Notes: a model not told the origin generated them from the letters alone. A DNA stretch of 64,000 bases from CAKUFA01 sp963618735 (GCA_963618735.1 CAVEUM010000001.1:74294-138293); one strand, 5' to 3'; numbered from the stretch's first letter, positions 24,058-34,109 are shown. Made by a program: numbers and translations.

Positions 24058-25491
24058 TTAAACGCTGAGCTCCTGCTTTTCGCCCAGAAGCTCTTTGTTG
24101 CTTTCCAGCAGGGGCGTGATGCAGGCGGCCAGAAATTCATCCACTTGCTCGGCACTGCGTCCCGTAAAGTGCTCAGGCTGAAGAATGGCTTCGATTTCCG
24201 CTTTGGTGACCATGAAGGCAGGATCCGCGGCAATGCGATCCACCAGGTCGTTTTTGCCGCCTTCTTCCTTGACCACGCGGGCAGCGGCCTGTGAATGCAC
24301 ACGGAGCTTTTCATGCAGCACCTGACGGTCACCGCCTTTTTTCACGGCGTCCATCATAATGTTCTCAGTGGCCATAAAGGGAAGCTCATTCATCACACGG
24401 GCACGAATGACCTTGTCATACACAACCAGACCATCGCACACGTTCATCATGATGTTCAGGATGGCGTCCACACCGAGGAACGCTTCAGCAACGGAGATGC
24501 GCTTGTTGGCACTGTCATCCAGCGTGCGCTCGAAAAACTGCACGCCTGTGGTGATGGCGGGATTCAGCACGTCCACCATGACGTAACGCGCCAGAGAATC
24601 GATACGCTCACACCGCATGGGGTTGCGCTTGTAGGGCATGGCAGAGGAACCAATCTGACTCTTGCCGAAGGGCTCTTCCATTTCCTTAAAGCTGGCCAGA
24701 AGACGCATATCATAGGCAAACTTGCTGGCAGACTGTGCAATGCCGGACAGGCAGGACAGCACCTGGTAATCCACCTTGCGGGAATAGGTCTGACCGGAAA
24801 CAGGCACCACCCTGTCAAAGCCCATGGCCTGCGCAATGTCGTTTTCCACCGCGGCGATTTTCGTGCTGTTACCGCCGAAAAGCTCCATAAAGCTGGCCTG
24901 CGTGCCTGTGGTACCCTTGCTGCCCAGCAGCGCCAGGGTGGACAGGCGATGCTCGATTTCGCCGTAGTCCATGTAGAGCTCGTTCAGCCACAGAGCAGCA
25001 CGCTTACCGACTGTGGTCAGCTGAGCAGGCTGCAGATGCGTGTACGCCAGGCAAGGCAGGGACTTGTACTTTTCTGCAAAGTCTGCCAGCAGGCGCATCA
25101 CATTCAGCAGCTTGCGGCGCACGATTTGAAGTCCCTCACGCATGATGATGACATCCGTATTGTCACCCACGTAGCAGGACGTTGCGCCCAAGTGGATAAT
25201 GCCTGCTGCCTTGGGGCATTGCAAACCATAAGCGTATACATGGCTCATGACATCGTGACGGCATTCTTTTTCACGACGCTGGGCATCTTCATAGTTGATG
25301 TCATCCTGATGAGCTTCCAGTTCAGCAATCTGCTCGTCAGTAATGTCCAGCCCCTGTTTCTTTTCGGCCTTGGCCAGGGCAATCCACAGCTTCCGCCAGG
25401 TGCGGAACTTGTTATCCTCTGAAAAAACGTATTGCATTTCAGCACTGGCATAACGGGTGGAAAAGGGGCTGATATAACGGTCGTGGGACAT
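24058..25491 (-). CDS. purB: Adenylosuccinate lyase
   Basis: Cleaves SAICAR and adenylosuccinate, releasing fumarate, in purine synthesis. 477 residues from the ATG at 25491 with CGGAGG upstream. The fumarase/aspartase signature 'GSSAMPYKRNPM' is present; 'TSCYVGDNTDVIIMREGL' and 'LAYTHLQPAQLTTVGKRA' hold other active-site residues. The length and the N-terminal 'DRYISPFSTRYASAEMQYVF' match the longer Clostridia-type PurB. Confidence 0.96.
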   Translation of the reverse strand: MSHDRYISPFSTRYASAEMQYVFSEDNKFRTWRKLWIALAKAEKKQGLDITDEQIAELEAHQDDINYEDAQRREKECRHDVMSHVYAYGLQCPKAAGIIHLGATSCYVGDNTDVIIMREGLQIVRRKLLNVMRLLADFAEKYKSLPCLAYTHLQPAQLTTVGKRAALWLNELYMDYGEIEHRLSTLALLGSKGTTGTQASFMELFGGNSTKIAAVENDIAQAMGFDRVVPVSGQTYSRKVDYQVLSCLSGIAQSASKFAYDMRLLASFKEMEEPFGKSQIGSSAMPYKRNPMRCERIDSLARYVMVDVLNPAITTGVQFFERTLDDSANKRISVAEAFLGVDAILNIMMNVCDGLVVYDKVIRARVMNELPFMATENIMMDAVKKGGDRQVLHEKLRVHSQAAARVVKEEGGKNDLVDRIAADPAFMVTKAEIEAILQPEHFTGRSAEQVDEFLAACITPLLESNKELLGEKQELSV

Positions 25492-25583
25492 AAATGAAAC
25501 CTCCGAAACAATGCGTATTTGAAGCGACACATCATGTCTACTTTGGCACGGACGTGTGCAGAAAAGAATATGCTCCAATTTCT

Positions 25584-25611
25584 ATTATAGTGAAGGAAAA
25601 GGATAAATCAA
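25584..25611 (-). promoter_or_regulatory. Predicted promoter of purB
   Basis: On the minus strand, TATAAT (25584-25589) with TTGATT (25606-25611) 16 bases upstream, leaving a leader of about 85 bases. No purine riboswitch is recognisable in it. Confidence 0.6.
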
Positions 25612-25691
25612 GACCTGAAAGGGGGAGAAATGCAATTTTACGAGATGTTCACGAATATCGCCGAATTTCATTTTTCACCTTCGCTTTATAC

Positions 25692-25720
25692 TGGAAAAAA
25701 TCCTGAAAATGTGGTATACT
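25692..25720 (+). promoter_or_regulatory. Predicted promoter of the yerC-like gene
   Basis: TATACT (25715-25720) with TGGAAA (25692-25697) 17 bases upstream; the same weak -35 as the promoter at 18444. Confidence 0.45.
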
Positions 25721-25773
25721 CTTATTAGCATGCGGTAAAGTGCGAAATTGTGCGATGAACGGGGGATACCAGG

Positions 25774-26082
25774 ATGTTTACGCCAAAGATTCAGAATGAG
25801 CAGACCGATTTGCTGATGAAAGCAGTGCTGGAGCTCAAGGATGAAGAGGACGCGTATCGCTTTTTTGAAGATGTGTGTACCATTCCGGAGCTGAAGAGCA
25901 TTGCCCAGCGGCTCAAAGTGGCGAGCATGCTTCGCAAGGAGATCACCTATCAGGCAATTGCGAAGGAAACGGGTGCTTCTTCCGCAACCATTAGTCGGGT
26001 CAACCGCGCATTGACCTATGGCGCTGATGGCTATCACCGTGTCCTGGACGCATTGGAAAAGGAAAACGAGTTGCCGGAGTGA
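25774..26082 (+). CDS. YerC/YecD family TrpR-related DNA-binding protein
   Basis: 102 residues, all-helical, of the TrpR-like superfamily. The helix-turn-helix is 'ELKSIAQRLKVASMLR' plus 'TYQAIAKETGASSATISRVN' (residues ~45-80). In Bacillus subtilis yerC (yecD) lies just before pcrB-pcrA, and here too pcrA follows after 97 bases. It lacks evidence for tryptophan binding. Targets unknown. Confidence 0.88.
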   Translation: MFTPKIQNEQTDLLMKAVLELKDEEDAYRFFEDVCTIPELKSIAQRLKVASMLRKEITYQAIAKETGASSATISRVNRALTYGADGYHRVLDALEKENELPE

Positions 26083-26179
26083 GCAACGATATATCGAGAT
26101 CAAACAGGCGATGCATAAGCACCGTTTGTTTACCTGTATATAGATTGCCCTTTATGATATAGAAAAGGTAGGAAGAAAA

Positions 26180-28468
26180 ATGGATCTTTCGATGCTGAAC
26201 ACAGAGCAGCGGCTTGCAGCAGAAACACTGGAAGGACCTGTGCTCATTCTTGCAGGTGCAGGCAGCGGCAAAACCCGCGCCCTGACGTATCGCGTGGCAA
26301 ACCTGATGGATCATGGGGTGGCACCCTGGTCGATTCTGGCCCTGACCTTTACTAACAAGGCTGCAAAGGAAATGCGGGAGCGCATTGAAAAACTGGTGGG
26401 TGAGCAGGCGGAAGACGCATGGATTTCCACCTTCCACGCTACCTGCGCGCGGATCCTTCGGCGTGATATTGAAAAACTGGGCTATTCCCGTTCTTTTGTA
26501 ATTTATGATGACGATGACCAGGCTGTTACCATCAAAGAAATCTTTAAGCGCCTGAATGTGGATGAAAAGACGCTGCCGCACAAGGAAGTCCGTGCCTGCA
26601 TTTCCGATGCGAAGAACAAGCTGATGGGACCTGATGAGTGGTTCCAGCAGAGCGCACGGGACTATCGCAGCCAGATGATTCATGACGTATTCCTGGAGTA
26701 TGAAACCCGCCTGAGGGCACAGAATGCACTGGATTTTGACGATCTGCTGCTGAAAACGCTGACCCTTCTGGCAGACCATCCGCCGGTACTGGAAAGCTAT
26801 CGGAAGCGTTTCCGTTACGTTATGGTGGACGAGTATCAGGACACGAACTATGCGCAGTATCAGCTGGTGCGACTCTTGACGGCGGAAAGCCATAACCTGT
26901 GCGTTGTGGGCGATGATGACCAGTCTATTTATGGCTGGCGCGGCGCGGATATTCGAAACATTCTGGATTTTGAAAAGGATTATCCCGATGCGACGGTTAT
27001 CAAGCTGGAGCAGAATTACCGTTCTACGGCGAACATCCTGGACGCCGCCAATCAGGTGATTGCCCACAATGCAGGCCGCAAGGAAAAAGCCCTGTGGACG
27101 GATGCCGGCGAGGGCGAGCCTATCAAGCTTTTCTGCGCGGGGGATGAACGTGAAGAAGCGGCCTGGGTGGCAGACCGTATCCGCCAGCTGTCCCGCCAGC
27201 ATGAGCCTTACGGCAATATGGCGGTGCTGTATCGCACCAACGCGCAAAGCCGTGTGCTGGAAGAAATGCTTATGCGCTCCGGCATTCCCTATAAGGTTTT
27301 CGGCGGACAAAAGTTCTATGACCGCCGGGAAGTTCGTGACATAATCGCCTATCTGCGTGTAATCGTCAACCCTGCGGATGACGTGAGCCTGCGCCGCATC
27401 ATCAACGTGCCCAAGCGCTCCATTGGTGACAGCACGGTGCAGGAGCTGGTGCGCCATGCACGGGATAACGAGATGCCGCTGTTCAGCGCATTGACGGACA
27501 TTCCTGATAGCCTGTCTGCCCGCCCGAAGAAGTGCGTTGGGGATTTCATGATGCTCATGACCACCCTGATGGCACTGAAGGAATCCCTTCCCCTGAGCGA
27601 GTTTGTTCAGCAGATGGTGGAGTCCACGGGGCTGATGGCGCAGTATGAGCGCGAAAAGACCGATGACGCACTGGCACGCGTGGAGAATATTCAGGAATTC
27701 CTGGGCGCCGTGGAGGAGTTCGCTAAGGCGGCTCCGAAGGCTACGGTGGAGGATTACCTGGAGAACGTGGCGTTGGTAACCGATTTGGATCAGGCGGAGG
27801 ATGAACGTGGCTACGTGACGCTGATGACGCTGCACTCTGCGAAGGGTCTGGAATTCCCGGATGTGTTTATCCCCGGCCTGGAGGAAGGCGTGTTCCCTTC
27901 CGGCCGCAGTCTTTCCAATGAAGAGAAAATCGAAGAGGAGCGCCGTTTGTGCTATGTGGGCATTACCCGTGCCCAGAAGCGGCTGTTCCTTTCCCGCGCC
28001 AGCCAGCGCATGCTGTATAACCAGGTCAACCATAATGCTCCCAGCCGTTTCCTGCAGGAAATTCCTGAACGGCTGCTGCAGGACGACTGGGCAGAGAAGA
28101 AGCAGGCAGCTTTCCGCAATGTGCCGCAGCCTACCCGCACGAGAACGGTCGGCAGCGGCTATGGCCTGAAATCTTCTCCTGATGTGACAAAGCTGGGTCA
28201 GCCGAAATTGACGCTCCACGGCGAGTCGCTGAACATCCCTGGGGTCAGCAAAGGCTTTGCCCAGGTGCAGACGGCTGCGCCTAACGTGATGCAGAGCCTG
28301 TTCCGGAAGGGCGATCGTGTGATGCACCGCAAGTTTGGCGAGGGCAATGTGGTAGAGGTTCGCGGCAAGGGCGCCGATGCCCGCATTCTCATTGAATTTA
28401 CGGCCTATGGCGTGAAGGAATTCTCATTGTCCATTGCGCCCATTGTGAAATTGGGGGATGACGAATGA
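26180..28468 (+). CDS. pcrA: ATP-dependent 3'-5' DNA helicase PcrA/UvrD
   Basis: Superfamily 1 helicase used in replication-conflict handling and nucleotide excision repair. 762 residues. Motifs in order: Walker A 'GAGSGKTRALTYRVANLM', Ia 'ALTFTNKAAKEMRERI', Walker B 'VMVDEYQDTNYAQYQL', III 'GDDDQSIYGWRGAD', IV 'LEQNYRSTANIL', V/VI 'TLHSAKGLEFPDVFI' and 'YVGITRAQKRLF'. The C-terminal ~50 residues 'GDRVMHRKFGEGNVVEVRG' form the PcrA Tudor-like domain that contacts RNA polymerase. The stop overlaps the ligA start. Confidence 0.95.
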   Translation: MDLSMLNTEQRLAAETLEGPVLILAGAGSGKTRALTYRVANLMDHGVAPWSILALTFTNKAAKEMRERIEKLVGEQAEDAWISTFHATCARILRRDIEKLGYSRSFVIYDDDDQAVTIKEIFKRLNVDEKTLPHKEVRACISDAKNKLMGPDEWFQQSARDYRSQMIHDVFLEYETRLRAQNALDFDDLLLKTLTLLADHPPVLESYRKRFRYVMVDEYQDTNYAQYQLVRLLTAESHNLCVVGDDDQSIYGWRGADIRNILDFEKDYPDATVIKLEQNYRSTANILDAANQVIAHNAGRKEKALWTDAGEGEPIKLFCAGDEREEAAWVADRIRQLSRQHEPYGNMAVLYRTNAQSRVLEEMLMRSGIPYKVFGGQKFYDRREVRDIIAYLRVIVNPADDVSLRRIINVPKRSIGDSTVQELVRHARDNEMPLFSALTDIPDSLSARPKKCVGDFMMLMTTLMALKESLPLSEFVQQMVESTGLMAQYEREKTDDALARVENIQEFLGAVEEFAKAAPKATVEDYLENVALVTDLDQAEDERGYVTLMTLHSAKGLEFPDVFIPGLEEGVFPSGRSLSNEEKIEEERRLCYVGITRAQKRLFLSRASQRMLYNQVNHNAPSRFLQEIPERLLQDDWAEKKQAAFRNVPQPTRTRTVGSGYGLKSSPDVTKLGQPKLTLHGESLNIPGVSKGFAQVQTAAPNVMQSLFRKGDRVMHRKFGEGNVVEVRGKGADARILIEFTAYGVKEFSLSIAPIVKLGDDE

Positions 28469-30432
28469 CCGACCGGGAAGCACAAATGCGTACACTGGTA
28501 GATCGGCTGAATGAGACAGCGTATGCCTATTATGTGCTGGATCAGCCGGAAATCTCCGATATGCAGTGGGACCAGCTGTACGATCAGCTTACCAGGCTGG
28601 AAAAGGAGACGGGCATTATTCTGCCGGATTCGCCTACCCATCGTGTGGGCGGCGAACCGCTGAAGGGATTTGAGCAGCATACGCATCTCCATCGCCTGTG
28701 GAGTATGGATAAGGTGCAGTCCATCGGCGCGTTGGAAGACTGGATCCGCCGCACGGAAAAGCTGGCAGGAGAAAAAAATCTCCAGTATTATGTGGAGTAT
28801 AAGTTTGACGGCCTGACACTGAACCTGACCTACAATCACGGTCAACTGATTCAGGCAGCAACCCGTGGCAATGGTGTGACGGGTGAGGCAATTCTGCCTC
28901 AGGCAAAGACCATCCGCACGGTGCCGCTGACCATTCCATACCAGGGACTGCTGGAAGTGCAGGGCGAATGCATCATGCGCCTGAGCACCCTGGAAAAGTA
29001 TAATCAAACTGCAGCGGAACCCCTGAAGAATGCCCGTAACGCAGCGGCAGGCGCCTTGCGTAATCTTGACCCCGCGGTAACGGCGGCAAGAAAGCTGGAT
29101 GTGTTCTTCTACCAAATCGGTACCATCGAGGATCCGCCGTATTCCACCCAGCCGGAAATGCTGGAGTTCCTGCGGCAGAATGGCTTTCAGGTCAGCCCCT
29201 ATTTGGGAACACCCCATAATCAGGCGGAAATTGAAGACTGCATCCGCGATATTGAGCAGCAGCGTCCTCATCTGGATTTCCTGATTGATGGCGTGGTGAT
29301 CAAGATTGGCGATTTTGCGCTGCGTGCGCGAATGGGATTCACGGAAAAATTCCCTCGCTGGGCAGTGGCCTATAAGTTTGAAGCGGAGGAAAGTGTGACC
29401 GTTCTGCGCCGCGTGACGTGGGAGCTTGGCCGCACAGGAAAGCTGACGCCCCTGGCACATCTTGATCCCGTGGATTTCTACGGCGTCACGGTGCGCAAAG
29501 CCACGCTGAATAACTGGGGCGACATCCAGCGGAAGCGGGTGGCTATCAATGCCCCTGTGTGGATTCGCCGCTCCAACGATGTGATCCCGGAAATTATGGG
29601 ACGCGTTGGGGAGGCAGAAGAAGGCGAAACGCTCATTGAGAAGCCAACCCATTGTCCAGCCTGCGGTGGGAAACTGACAGAGCGCGGAGCGCACCTGTTC
29701 TGCATGAACCGTGTCAGCTGCCGTCCGCAGGCAGTGGCTCGGCTGGATCACTTCGCAGGACGGGATGCTATGGATATTGATGGCTTCTCGGAAAAAACGG
29801 CGGAGCAGCTCTATGACCAGAAGGGCGTGCGGGATCCTGCAGACCTGTATCACCTGACTCGTGAGGATGTGCTGTCCTTGGATGGCTTCAAGGACAGGAA
29901 AGCTGACAATCTGCTGAACGCCTTGGAAAAAAGCAAGGACTGCGCGCTGGATGCATTCCTCTTTGCCGTTGGCATTCCGAATGTTGGCAGAAAGACTGCT
30001 CGCGATATTGCTACAAATTTCGGCACCTTGGAAAAGGTACAGGAAGCAACCATGGAGCAGCTCGTGGCCATTCCTGATGTGGGCGATATTGTGGCGCAAA
30101 GTGTGCTGGAATTCTTCTCCTTTGAGGAAAACCGCACCATGATTGCCCGTTTGCTGAAGGCAGGCGTGAAGCCTCGAGAGATGCAGGGCAAGGCAGAAGG
30201 CGTGCTGACCGGCAAAACGGTGGTGGTCACAGGCACGCTGCCAAATCTTTCTCGTAAGGATGCGGAAGAGCTCATTCGCCGTCATGGCGGCACGGCATCT
30301 TCCTCGGTGAGCAAAAAGACTGCTTTTGTGGTGGCAGGTGAAGCCGCCGGCAGCAAGCTGGACAAGGCAACGGCTTTGGGAATCGAGGTCATTGACGAGG
30401 CAGAGCTGATGCGCCGCGTGGGCGAAGCGTAA
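28465..30432 (+). CDS. ligA: NAD-dependent DNA ligase LigA
   Basis: Seals nicks using NAD+. 655 residues, normal length. Adenylated Lys113 in 'EYKFDGLTLNLTYNHGQL'; the NAD-binding Ia part 'DQPEISDMQWDQLYDQLTR'; the OB fold; the four-Cys zinc finger 'CPACGGKL...FCMNRVSC'; HhH repeats; and a C-terminal BRCT domain beginning 'LTGKTVVVTGTLPNLSRKDA'. Translationally coupled to pcrA, the usual pairing in Firmicutes. Confidence 0.97.
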   Translation: MTDREAQMRTLVDRLNETAYAYYVLDQPEISDMQWDQLYDQLTRLEKETGIILPDSPTHRVGGEPLKGFEQHTHLHRLWSMDKVQSIGALEDWIRRTEKLAGEKNLQYYVEYKFDGLTLNLTYNHGQLIQAATRGNGVTGEAILPQAKTIRTVPLTIPYQGLLEVQGECIMRLSTLEKYNQTAAEPLKNARNAAAGALRNLDPAVTAARKLDVFFYQIGTIEDPPYSTQPEMLEFLRQNGFQVSPYLGTPHNQAEIEDCIRDIEQQRPHLDFLIDGVVIKIGDFALRARMGFTEKFPRWAVAYKFEAEESVTVLRRVTWELGRTGKLTPLAHLDPVDFYGVTVRKATLNNWGDIQRKRVAINAPVWIRRSNDVIPEIMGRVGEAEEGETLIEKPTHCPACGGKLTERGAHLFCMNRVSCRPQAVARLDHFAGRDAMDIDGFSEKTAEQLYDQKGVRDPADLYHLTREDVLSLDGFKDRKADNLLNALEKSKDCALDAFLFAVGIPNVGRKTARDIATNFGTLEKVQEATMEQLVAIPDVGDIVAQSVLEFFSFEENRTMIARLLKAGVKPREMQGKAEGVLTGKTVVVTGTLPNLSRKDAEELIRRHGGTASSSVSKKTAFVVAGEAAGSKLDKATALGIEVIDEAELMRRVGEA

Positions 30433-30479
30433 ATTGTGAACGATGTTTCTCGGAAAAACAACTATTCCATAAGAAAATG

Positions 30480-30488
30480 TGCTATAAT
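30480..30488 (+). promoter_or_regulatory. Predicted extended -10 promoter of the thioesterase gene
   Basis: TGCTATAAT, a TGn-TATAAT extended -10 without a recognisable -35, about 60 bases before the start codon. Confidence 0.5.
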
Positions 30489-30548
30489 CGTGGCGGTGGT
30501 CTTTGGAAAAGGATCGCCGCCACATTGTTTGCAAAGGATGTAGAAAAT

Positions 30549-30929
30549 ATGGAAAATATGAAGGGCACCTGGAGAACCACGGTAACGGACGATATCACGG
30601 CCAAGGCCATGGGCAGCGGTTCTCTGCCTGTGCTGGCAACCCCTGCACTGGTGGCACTGATGGAGCATGCCGCATGCGAAGCACTATCAGGCTCGCTGGA
30701 TGAAGGCATCACAACGGTTGGCACCAAAATGGATGTGGATCACGTGGCCGCAACGCCCGTTGGCATGGAAGTGTGGGCAGAAGCGACCCTGGTGAAGCAG
30801 GAAGGCCGCGGCTATTCCTTTGAAATCACGGCCTATGATGCCTGCGGCGTAATCGGCACGGCAAAGCACGAGCGTGTCAGTGTAAAGGCAGAAAAGTTTG
30901 TGGCCAAGGCAGAAGCCAAGAAGGGCTGA
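30549..30929 (+). CDS. Hot-dog fold thioesterase (FlK-like)
   Basis: 126 residues from the ATG at 30549 (AAAGGA about 10 bases upstream). It has the FlK-like single-domain thioesterase pattern: 'ATPALVALMEHAACEAL' with the catalytic Glu, 'GTKMDVDHVAATPVGMEVWA' and 'FEITAYDACGVIGTAKHERV'. FlK itself splits fluoroacetyl-CoA; most homologues hydrolyse unknown acyl-CoAs. Heads a run of genes that continues with alr 37 bases later. Confidence 0.82.
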   Translation: MENMKGTWRTTVTDDITAKAMGSGSLPVLATPALVALMEHAACEALSGSLDEGITTVGTKMDVDHVAATPVGMEVWAEATLVKQEGRGYSFEITAYDACGVIGTAKHERVSVKAEKFVAKAEAKKG

Positions 30930-30966
30930 GAGGCTGTCAACAAAAAATACGGGAGCTGCTGAAACG

Positions 30967-32133
30967 ATGACAGAACCATTTCTGCACAGAACATGGATTG
31001 AAATTGATCTGGACAAGCTGATTGCAAACTATCGCACGGCTAAAGCGCTGACCGACAGTACCGTGACGTGTGTGCTGAAGTCGAATGCCTACGGACACGG
31101 CGCGCCCCGCGTGGCACAGGCTTTGCAGGAAGATGGGTGCAAGAGCTTTGCAGTCAGCTGCCTGCGTGAGGGACTGCAATTGCGCAGGGCAGGAATTGAC
31201 GGCGAAATTCTGGTCATGGGCCTCACCGAGGAAGAGGGACTCATGGATGCCATTCAGGCGAAGCTGACCCTGACTGCGGCCTCTGCGGAGGATCTGCTGA
31301 CCATTGAGCACGCTTGCGAGGCAGCAAACATGGACGCGGCGGTGCATCTGAAGGCGGACACGGGATTCCATCGGCTGGGTATCGCATGCACCGAGGAAGA
31401 CGCGGAGAAAATCGCGATGACCGCAAAGAAACTGCACCATGTGCATCTGGCAGGATTATACAGCCATCTTGGCCTCATCAATCAGCAGCGGGACGAAATG
31501 CAGTATGGTCAGTTGATGAAAATCAGGGATTTATTGGAGCAAAAAGGCGTCCGCATCGATGATGTTCACCTGTGCGACAGCATCGGCCTGGTGCGTTATC
31601 CCCAGTGGCACATGAGCAGGGTGCGCGTGGGCGCCTTGCTGTTTGGCGTTCGCCCGTCACGGAGTCAGCATATGCCCTTTGAATGCTTCGAAACCTTGAC
31701 CTTCCGCACCACCGTGGCACAGGTGCACCACGTGGAGGCAGGCGAAATTGTGGGCTATGGGGATGATCAGATTCTTACCAGGCCTTCCATGATTGCTACA
31801 CTGTGCGCAGGCTATGGGGACGGCTATCCGAGACACCTGTCCAACGGAAAGGGACAGGTGATCATTCGGGGCAAGCGTGCGCCGGTCATTGGGCTTGTCT
31901 GCATGGATCAAATGATGGTGGATGTGACGGACATTCCTGACGTTGCACCTGGGGATACGGCAGAACTTCTGGGCGGCGGCATTGGCTATGGCGAAATGGC
32001 CGACTGGGCGGAAACAAACCGCAATGAGTGCCTGTCGATTCTGTCTGCACGGCCTGTGCGTGTCTACCGTCAGGGCGGACGCGTTGTGACGGTGACGGAC
32101 GATCTTCTGCGTGAAAGAAGGGACTTTGCATGA
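30967..32133 (+). CDS. alr: Alanine racemase
   Basis: PLP enzyme that interconverts L- and D-Ala for peptidoglycan. 388 residues from the ATG at 30967. PLP lysine in 'CVLKSNAYGHGAPRVAQAL'; the barrel then carries 'VHLKADTGFHRLGI'; the C-terminal domain has the catalytic Tyr in 'LCAGYGDGYPRHLSN' and 'VGLVCMDQMMVDVTD'-like sequence ('IGLVCMDQMMVDVTD'). Its stop overlaps the next start (ATGA). Confidence 0.95.
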   Translation: MTEPFLHRTWIEIDLDKLIANYRTAKALTDSTVTCVLKSNAYGHGAPRVAQALQEDGCKSFAVSCLREGLQLRRAGIDGEILVMGLTEEEGLMDAIQAKLTLTAASAEDLLTIEHACEAANMDAAVHLKADTGFHRLGIACTEEDAEKIAMTAKKLHHVHLAGLYSHLGLINQQRDEMQYGQLMKIRDLLEQKGVRIDDVHLCDSIGLVRYPQWHMSRVRVGALLFGVRPSRSQHMPFECFETLTFRTTVAQVHHVEAGEIVGYGDDQILTRPSMIATLCAGYGDGYPRHLSNGKGQVIIRGKRAPVIGLVCMDQMMVDVTDIPDVAPGDTAELLGGGIGYGEMADWAETNRNECLSILSARPVRVYRQGGRVVTVTDDLLRERRDFA

Positions 32134-33305
32134 ATTTGGCAGCCTGGCAGGAAGAACTGAAGGATGTTATGCCTGAAGTCATCAGGATGCGGCGTGAATT
32201 GCATCATCATCCTGAACGCAGCGGCGAGGAAGCATGGACGCAGGCTTACATTGAAGAAAAGCTGGCAGAGCTGGGGGTTGAAAGCCACCGCTTTGCTGAC
32301 TGCCATGCGGTGATGGGCATCATCCGCAATGGAGACGGTCCTTGCGTGGCCATCCGCGCGGATATGGATGCGCTGCCTGTGACTGAGAAGACGGGGCTTC
32401 CCTTTGCATCAGCACAGGAAGGCACCATGCACGCCTGCGGCCATGATGCACATATGGCACTGGCATTGGGCAGCGCCATGTGGCTTACGGCGCATAAAGA
32501 CCGGTGGCATGGCACCGTGAAATATTTTTTTGAGCCGGAAGAGGAAACTGTTGGCGGCGGCAAGATGATGACCGAGCAGGGATGCATGGAAAATCCTCAC
32601 GTGGATGTGATCATCGGCCAGCACATGAATCCTCACTATGAAGCAGGGAAATTCTTTGCCAAACCAGGCTTTGTCAGCGGTGCCAGTGACGAAATCCGCC
32701 TGACGGTTCGCGGCAAAAGCTGTCACGGCGCCTATCCTGAAAGCGGCGTAGACGCTATCGTCATGTCTGGCCAGATTGTATCTGCTCTGCAGACCCTGGT
32801 GAGCCGCACCCTTTCGCCCTTTGACCCGGCAGTGGTCACCATTGGCACCATCGAAGGCGGACAGGCGAATAACATCGTCTGCGGTGAGGTGAAGATGCGG
32901 GGCACCCTGCGCACCCTGTCAGAGAAAACCCGCAAGAAGATGAAAATGCTGATCGCCCGCACGGCTGACGGCGTGGCGCAAGCACTGGGCGGCAGCTGTG
33001 AAGTGCAGATGATTCCCAGCTATGGCGCGGTGTACAATGATGATGCATACTATGCCATCGTTGAGCGTGAGGCGAAGGAGATCCTTGGTGAAAATATGCT
33101 GGTGCATCGGGAAGCACCGAGCCTTGGCGTGGAAAGCTTTTATTACTTTGTGCGTGAGACGCCGGGCGTGTATTACGATATTGGCAGCGGCATCGGCACG
33201 GCACTGCATACGGAAACTTTCCTGGTGGATGAGGCGTGCCTGACACCGGGTGTCGCATTGCAATGCGCGTCGGTGCTGGCACTTTTGAAGGAGGCAGAAT
33301 CATGA
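32130..33305 (+). CDS. M20 family amidohydrolase/peptidase
   Basis: 391-residue metal-dependent amidohydrolase of the M20D type (HipO, N-acetyldiaminopimelate deacetylase, aminoacylase relatives). Metal site residues: 'CGHDAHMALALG', 'EPEEETVGGGKMMTEQGCM' and 'IGQHMNP'; the N-terminus 'MRRELHHHPERSGEE' is the family start. The lid domain has 'RGKSCHGAYPESGVDAI'. Set between alr and dppA with four-base overlaps on both sides, so a role in releasing amino acids from acylated or murein-derived peptides fits. The exact substrate is not shown. Confidence 0.9.
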   Translation: MNLAAWQEELKDVMPEVIRMRRELHHHPERSGEEAWTQAYIEEKLAELGVESHRFADCHAVMGIIRNGDGPCVAIRADMDALPVTEKTGLPFASAQEGTMHACGHDAHMALALGSAMWLTAHKDRWHGTVKYFFEPEEETVGGGKMMTEQGCMENPHVDVIIGQHMNPHYEAGKFFAKPGFVSGASDEIRLTVRGKSCHGAYPESGVDAIVMSGQIVSALQTLVSRTLSPFDPAVVTIGTIEGGQANNIVCGEVKMRGTLRTLSEKTRKKMKMLIARTADGVAQALGGSCEVQMIPSYGAVYNDDAYYAIVEREAKEILGENMLVHREAPSLGVESFYYFVRETPGVYYDIGSGIGTALHTETFLVDEACLTPGVALQCASVLALLKEAES

Positions 33306-34099
33306 AGCTGTTTATTTCTGCAGACATTGAAGGAACCTGCGGTATTGCCGCGTGGGATGAAACGGAAAAAGATAAGGCACCCTATGCTGCCTTTGCGATG
33401 CAGATGAGCCTTGAAGTGTCTGCCGCCTGCGAAGGCGCAACGGATGGCGGAGCGGACTCCATTCTGGTGCGGGACGCTCATGATTCCGCACGGAACATTC
33501 GTCCTGGGTATCTGCCGGAAAACACCTGCCTCTTCCGCGGCTGGGGACGTGACCCTTATGCCATGATGAGCGGACTGGATGAGTCTTTCGATGGTGTTTT
33601 TTTCACGGGCTATCATTCGGGTGCCGGTTGGGCGAGCAATCCGCTGAGCCATACCATGAATCTGGATATTCATAGCCTGAAGGTGAACGGCGAAGACTGC
33701 CCGGAGCTGATGATGAACTGCCTCACAGCGGCTATGCTGGGTGTTCCCACACGCATGGTGACGGGTGACGAAGGCATTTGCAGCTGGTTCCTGCGCCATG
33801 TGCCCGGAGCATTGGCGGTGCCTGTAAACCGCGGCGTGGGCAACGGCAGCATTTCCATTCACCCGGAGAAAGCAACAAGATTGATTGAAGACACGGCGGC
33901 GGAAGCGATGCGCTTGCCGAAAGAAAAGTGCATGTTCCCCATGCCGGACGCGTTCCACGTGGAAGTGGAATACGTGCGTCATGAGTCTGCCAAACGGGCA
34001 AGCTGGTATCCTGGCGCAAAGCAGATGAATGACCGCACGGTGTGTTTCGACTGCACTGATTGGAATGATGCGCTCATCTTCTTCCACTTCTGCCTGTGA
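33302..34099 (+). CDS. dppA: D-aminopeptidase DppA (M55 family)
   Basis: Zinc peptidase that removes N-terminal D-amino acids from small peptides, forming a decamer in Bacillus subtilis. 265 residues from the ATG at 33302 behind GGAGG; it overlaps the M20 stop (ATGA). Signature 'MKLFISADIEGTCGI' with metal-binding Asp8 and Glu10, 'LVRDAHDSARNI', and 'GYHSGAGWASNPLSHTMN' with the metal and catalytic residues. The neighbours alr and ldcA share D-amino acid chemistry. Confidence 0.94.
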   Translation: MKLFISADIEGTCGIAAWDETEKDKAPYAAFAMQMSLEVSAACEGATDGGADSILVRDAHDSARNIRPGYLPENTCLFRGWGRDPYAMMSGLDESFDGVFFTGYHSGAGWASNPLSHTMNLDIHSLKVNGEDCPELMMNCLTAAMLGVPTRMVTGDEGICSWFLRHVPGALAVPVNRGVGNGSISIHPEKATRLIEDTAAEAMRLPKEKCMFPMPDAFHVEVEYVRHESAKRASWYPGAKQMNDRTVCFDCTDWNDALIFFHFCL

Positions 34100-34109
34100 G
34101 GTGATGAAC

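Noticed and set aside
26000..28327. 775-codon minus-strand open frame under pcrA
   Set aside because: Antisense to a textbook helicase with all motifs; composition is typical of a complementary-strand shadow.
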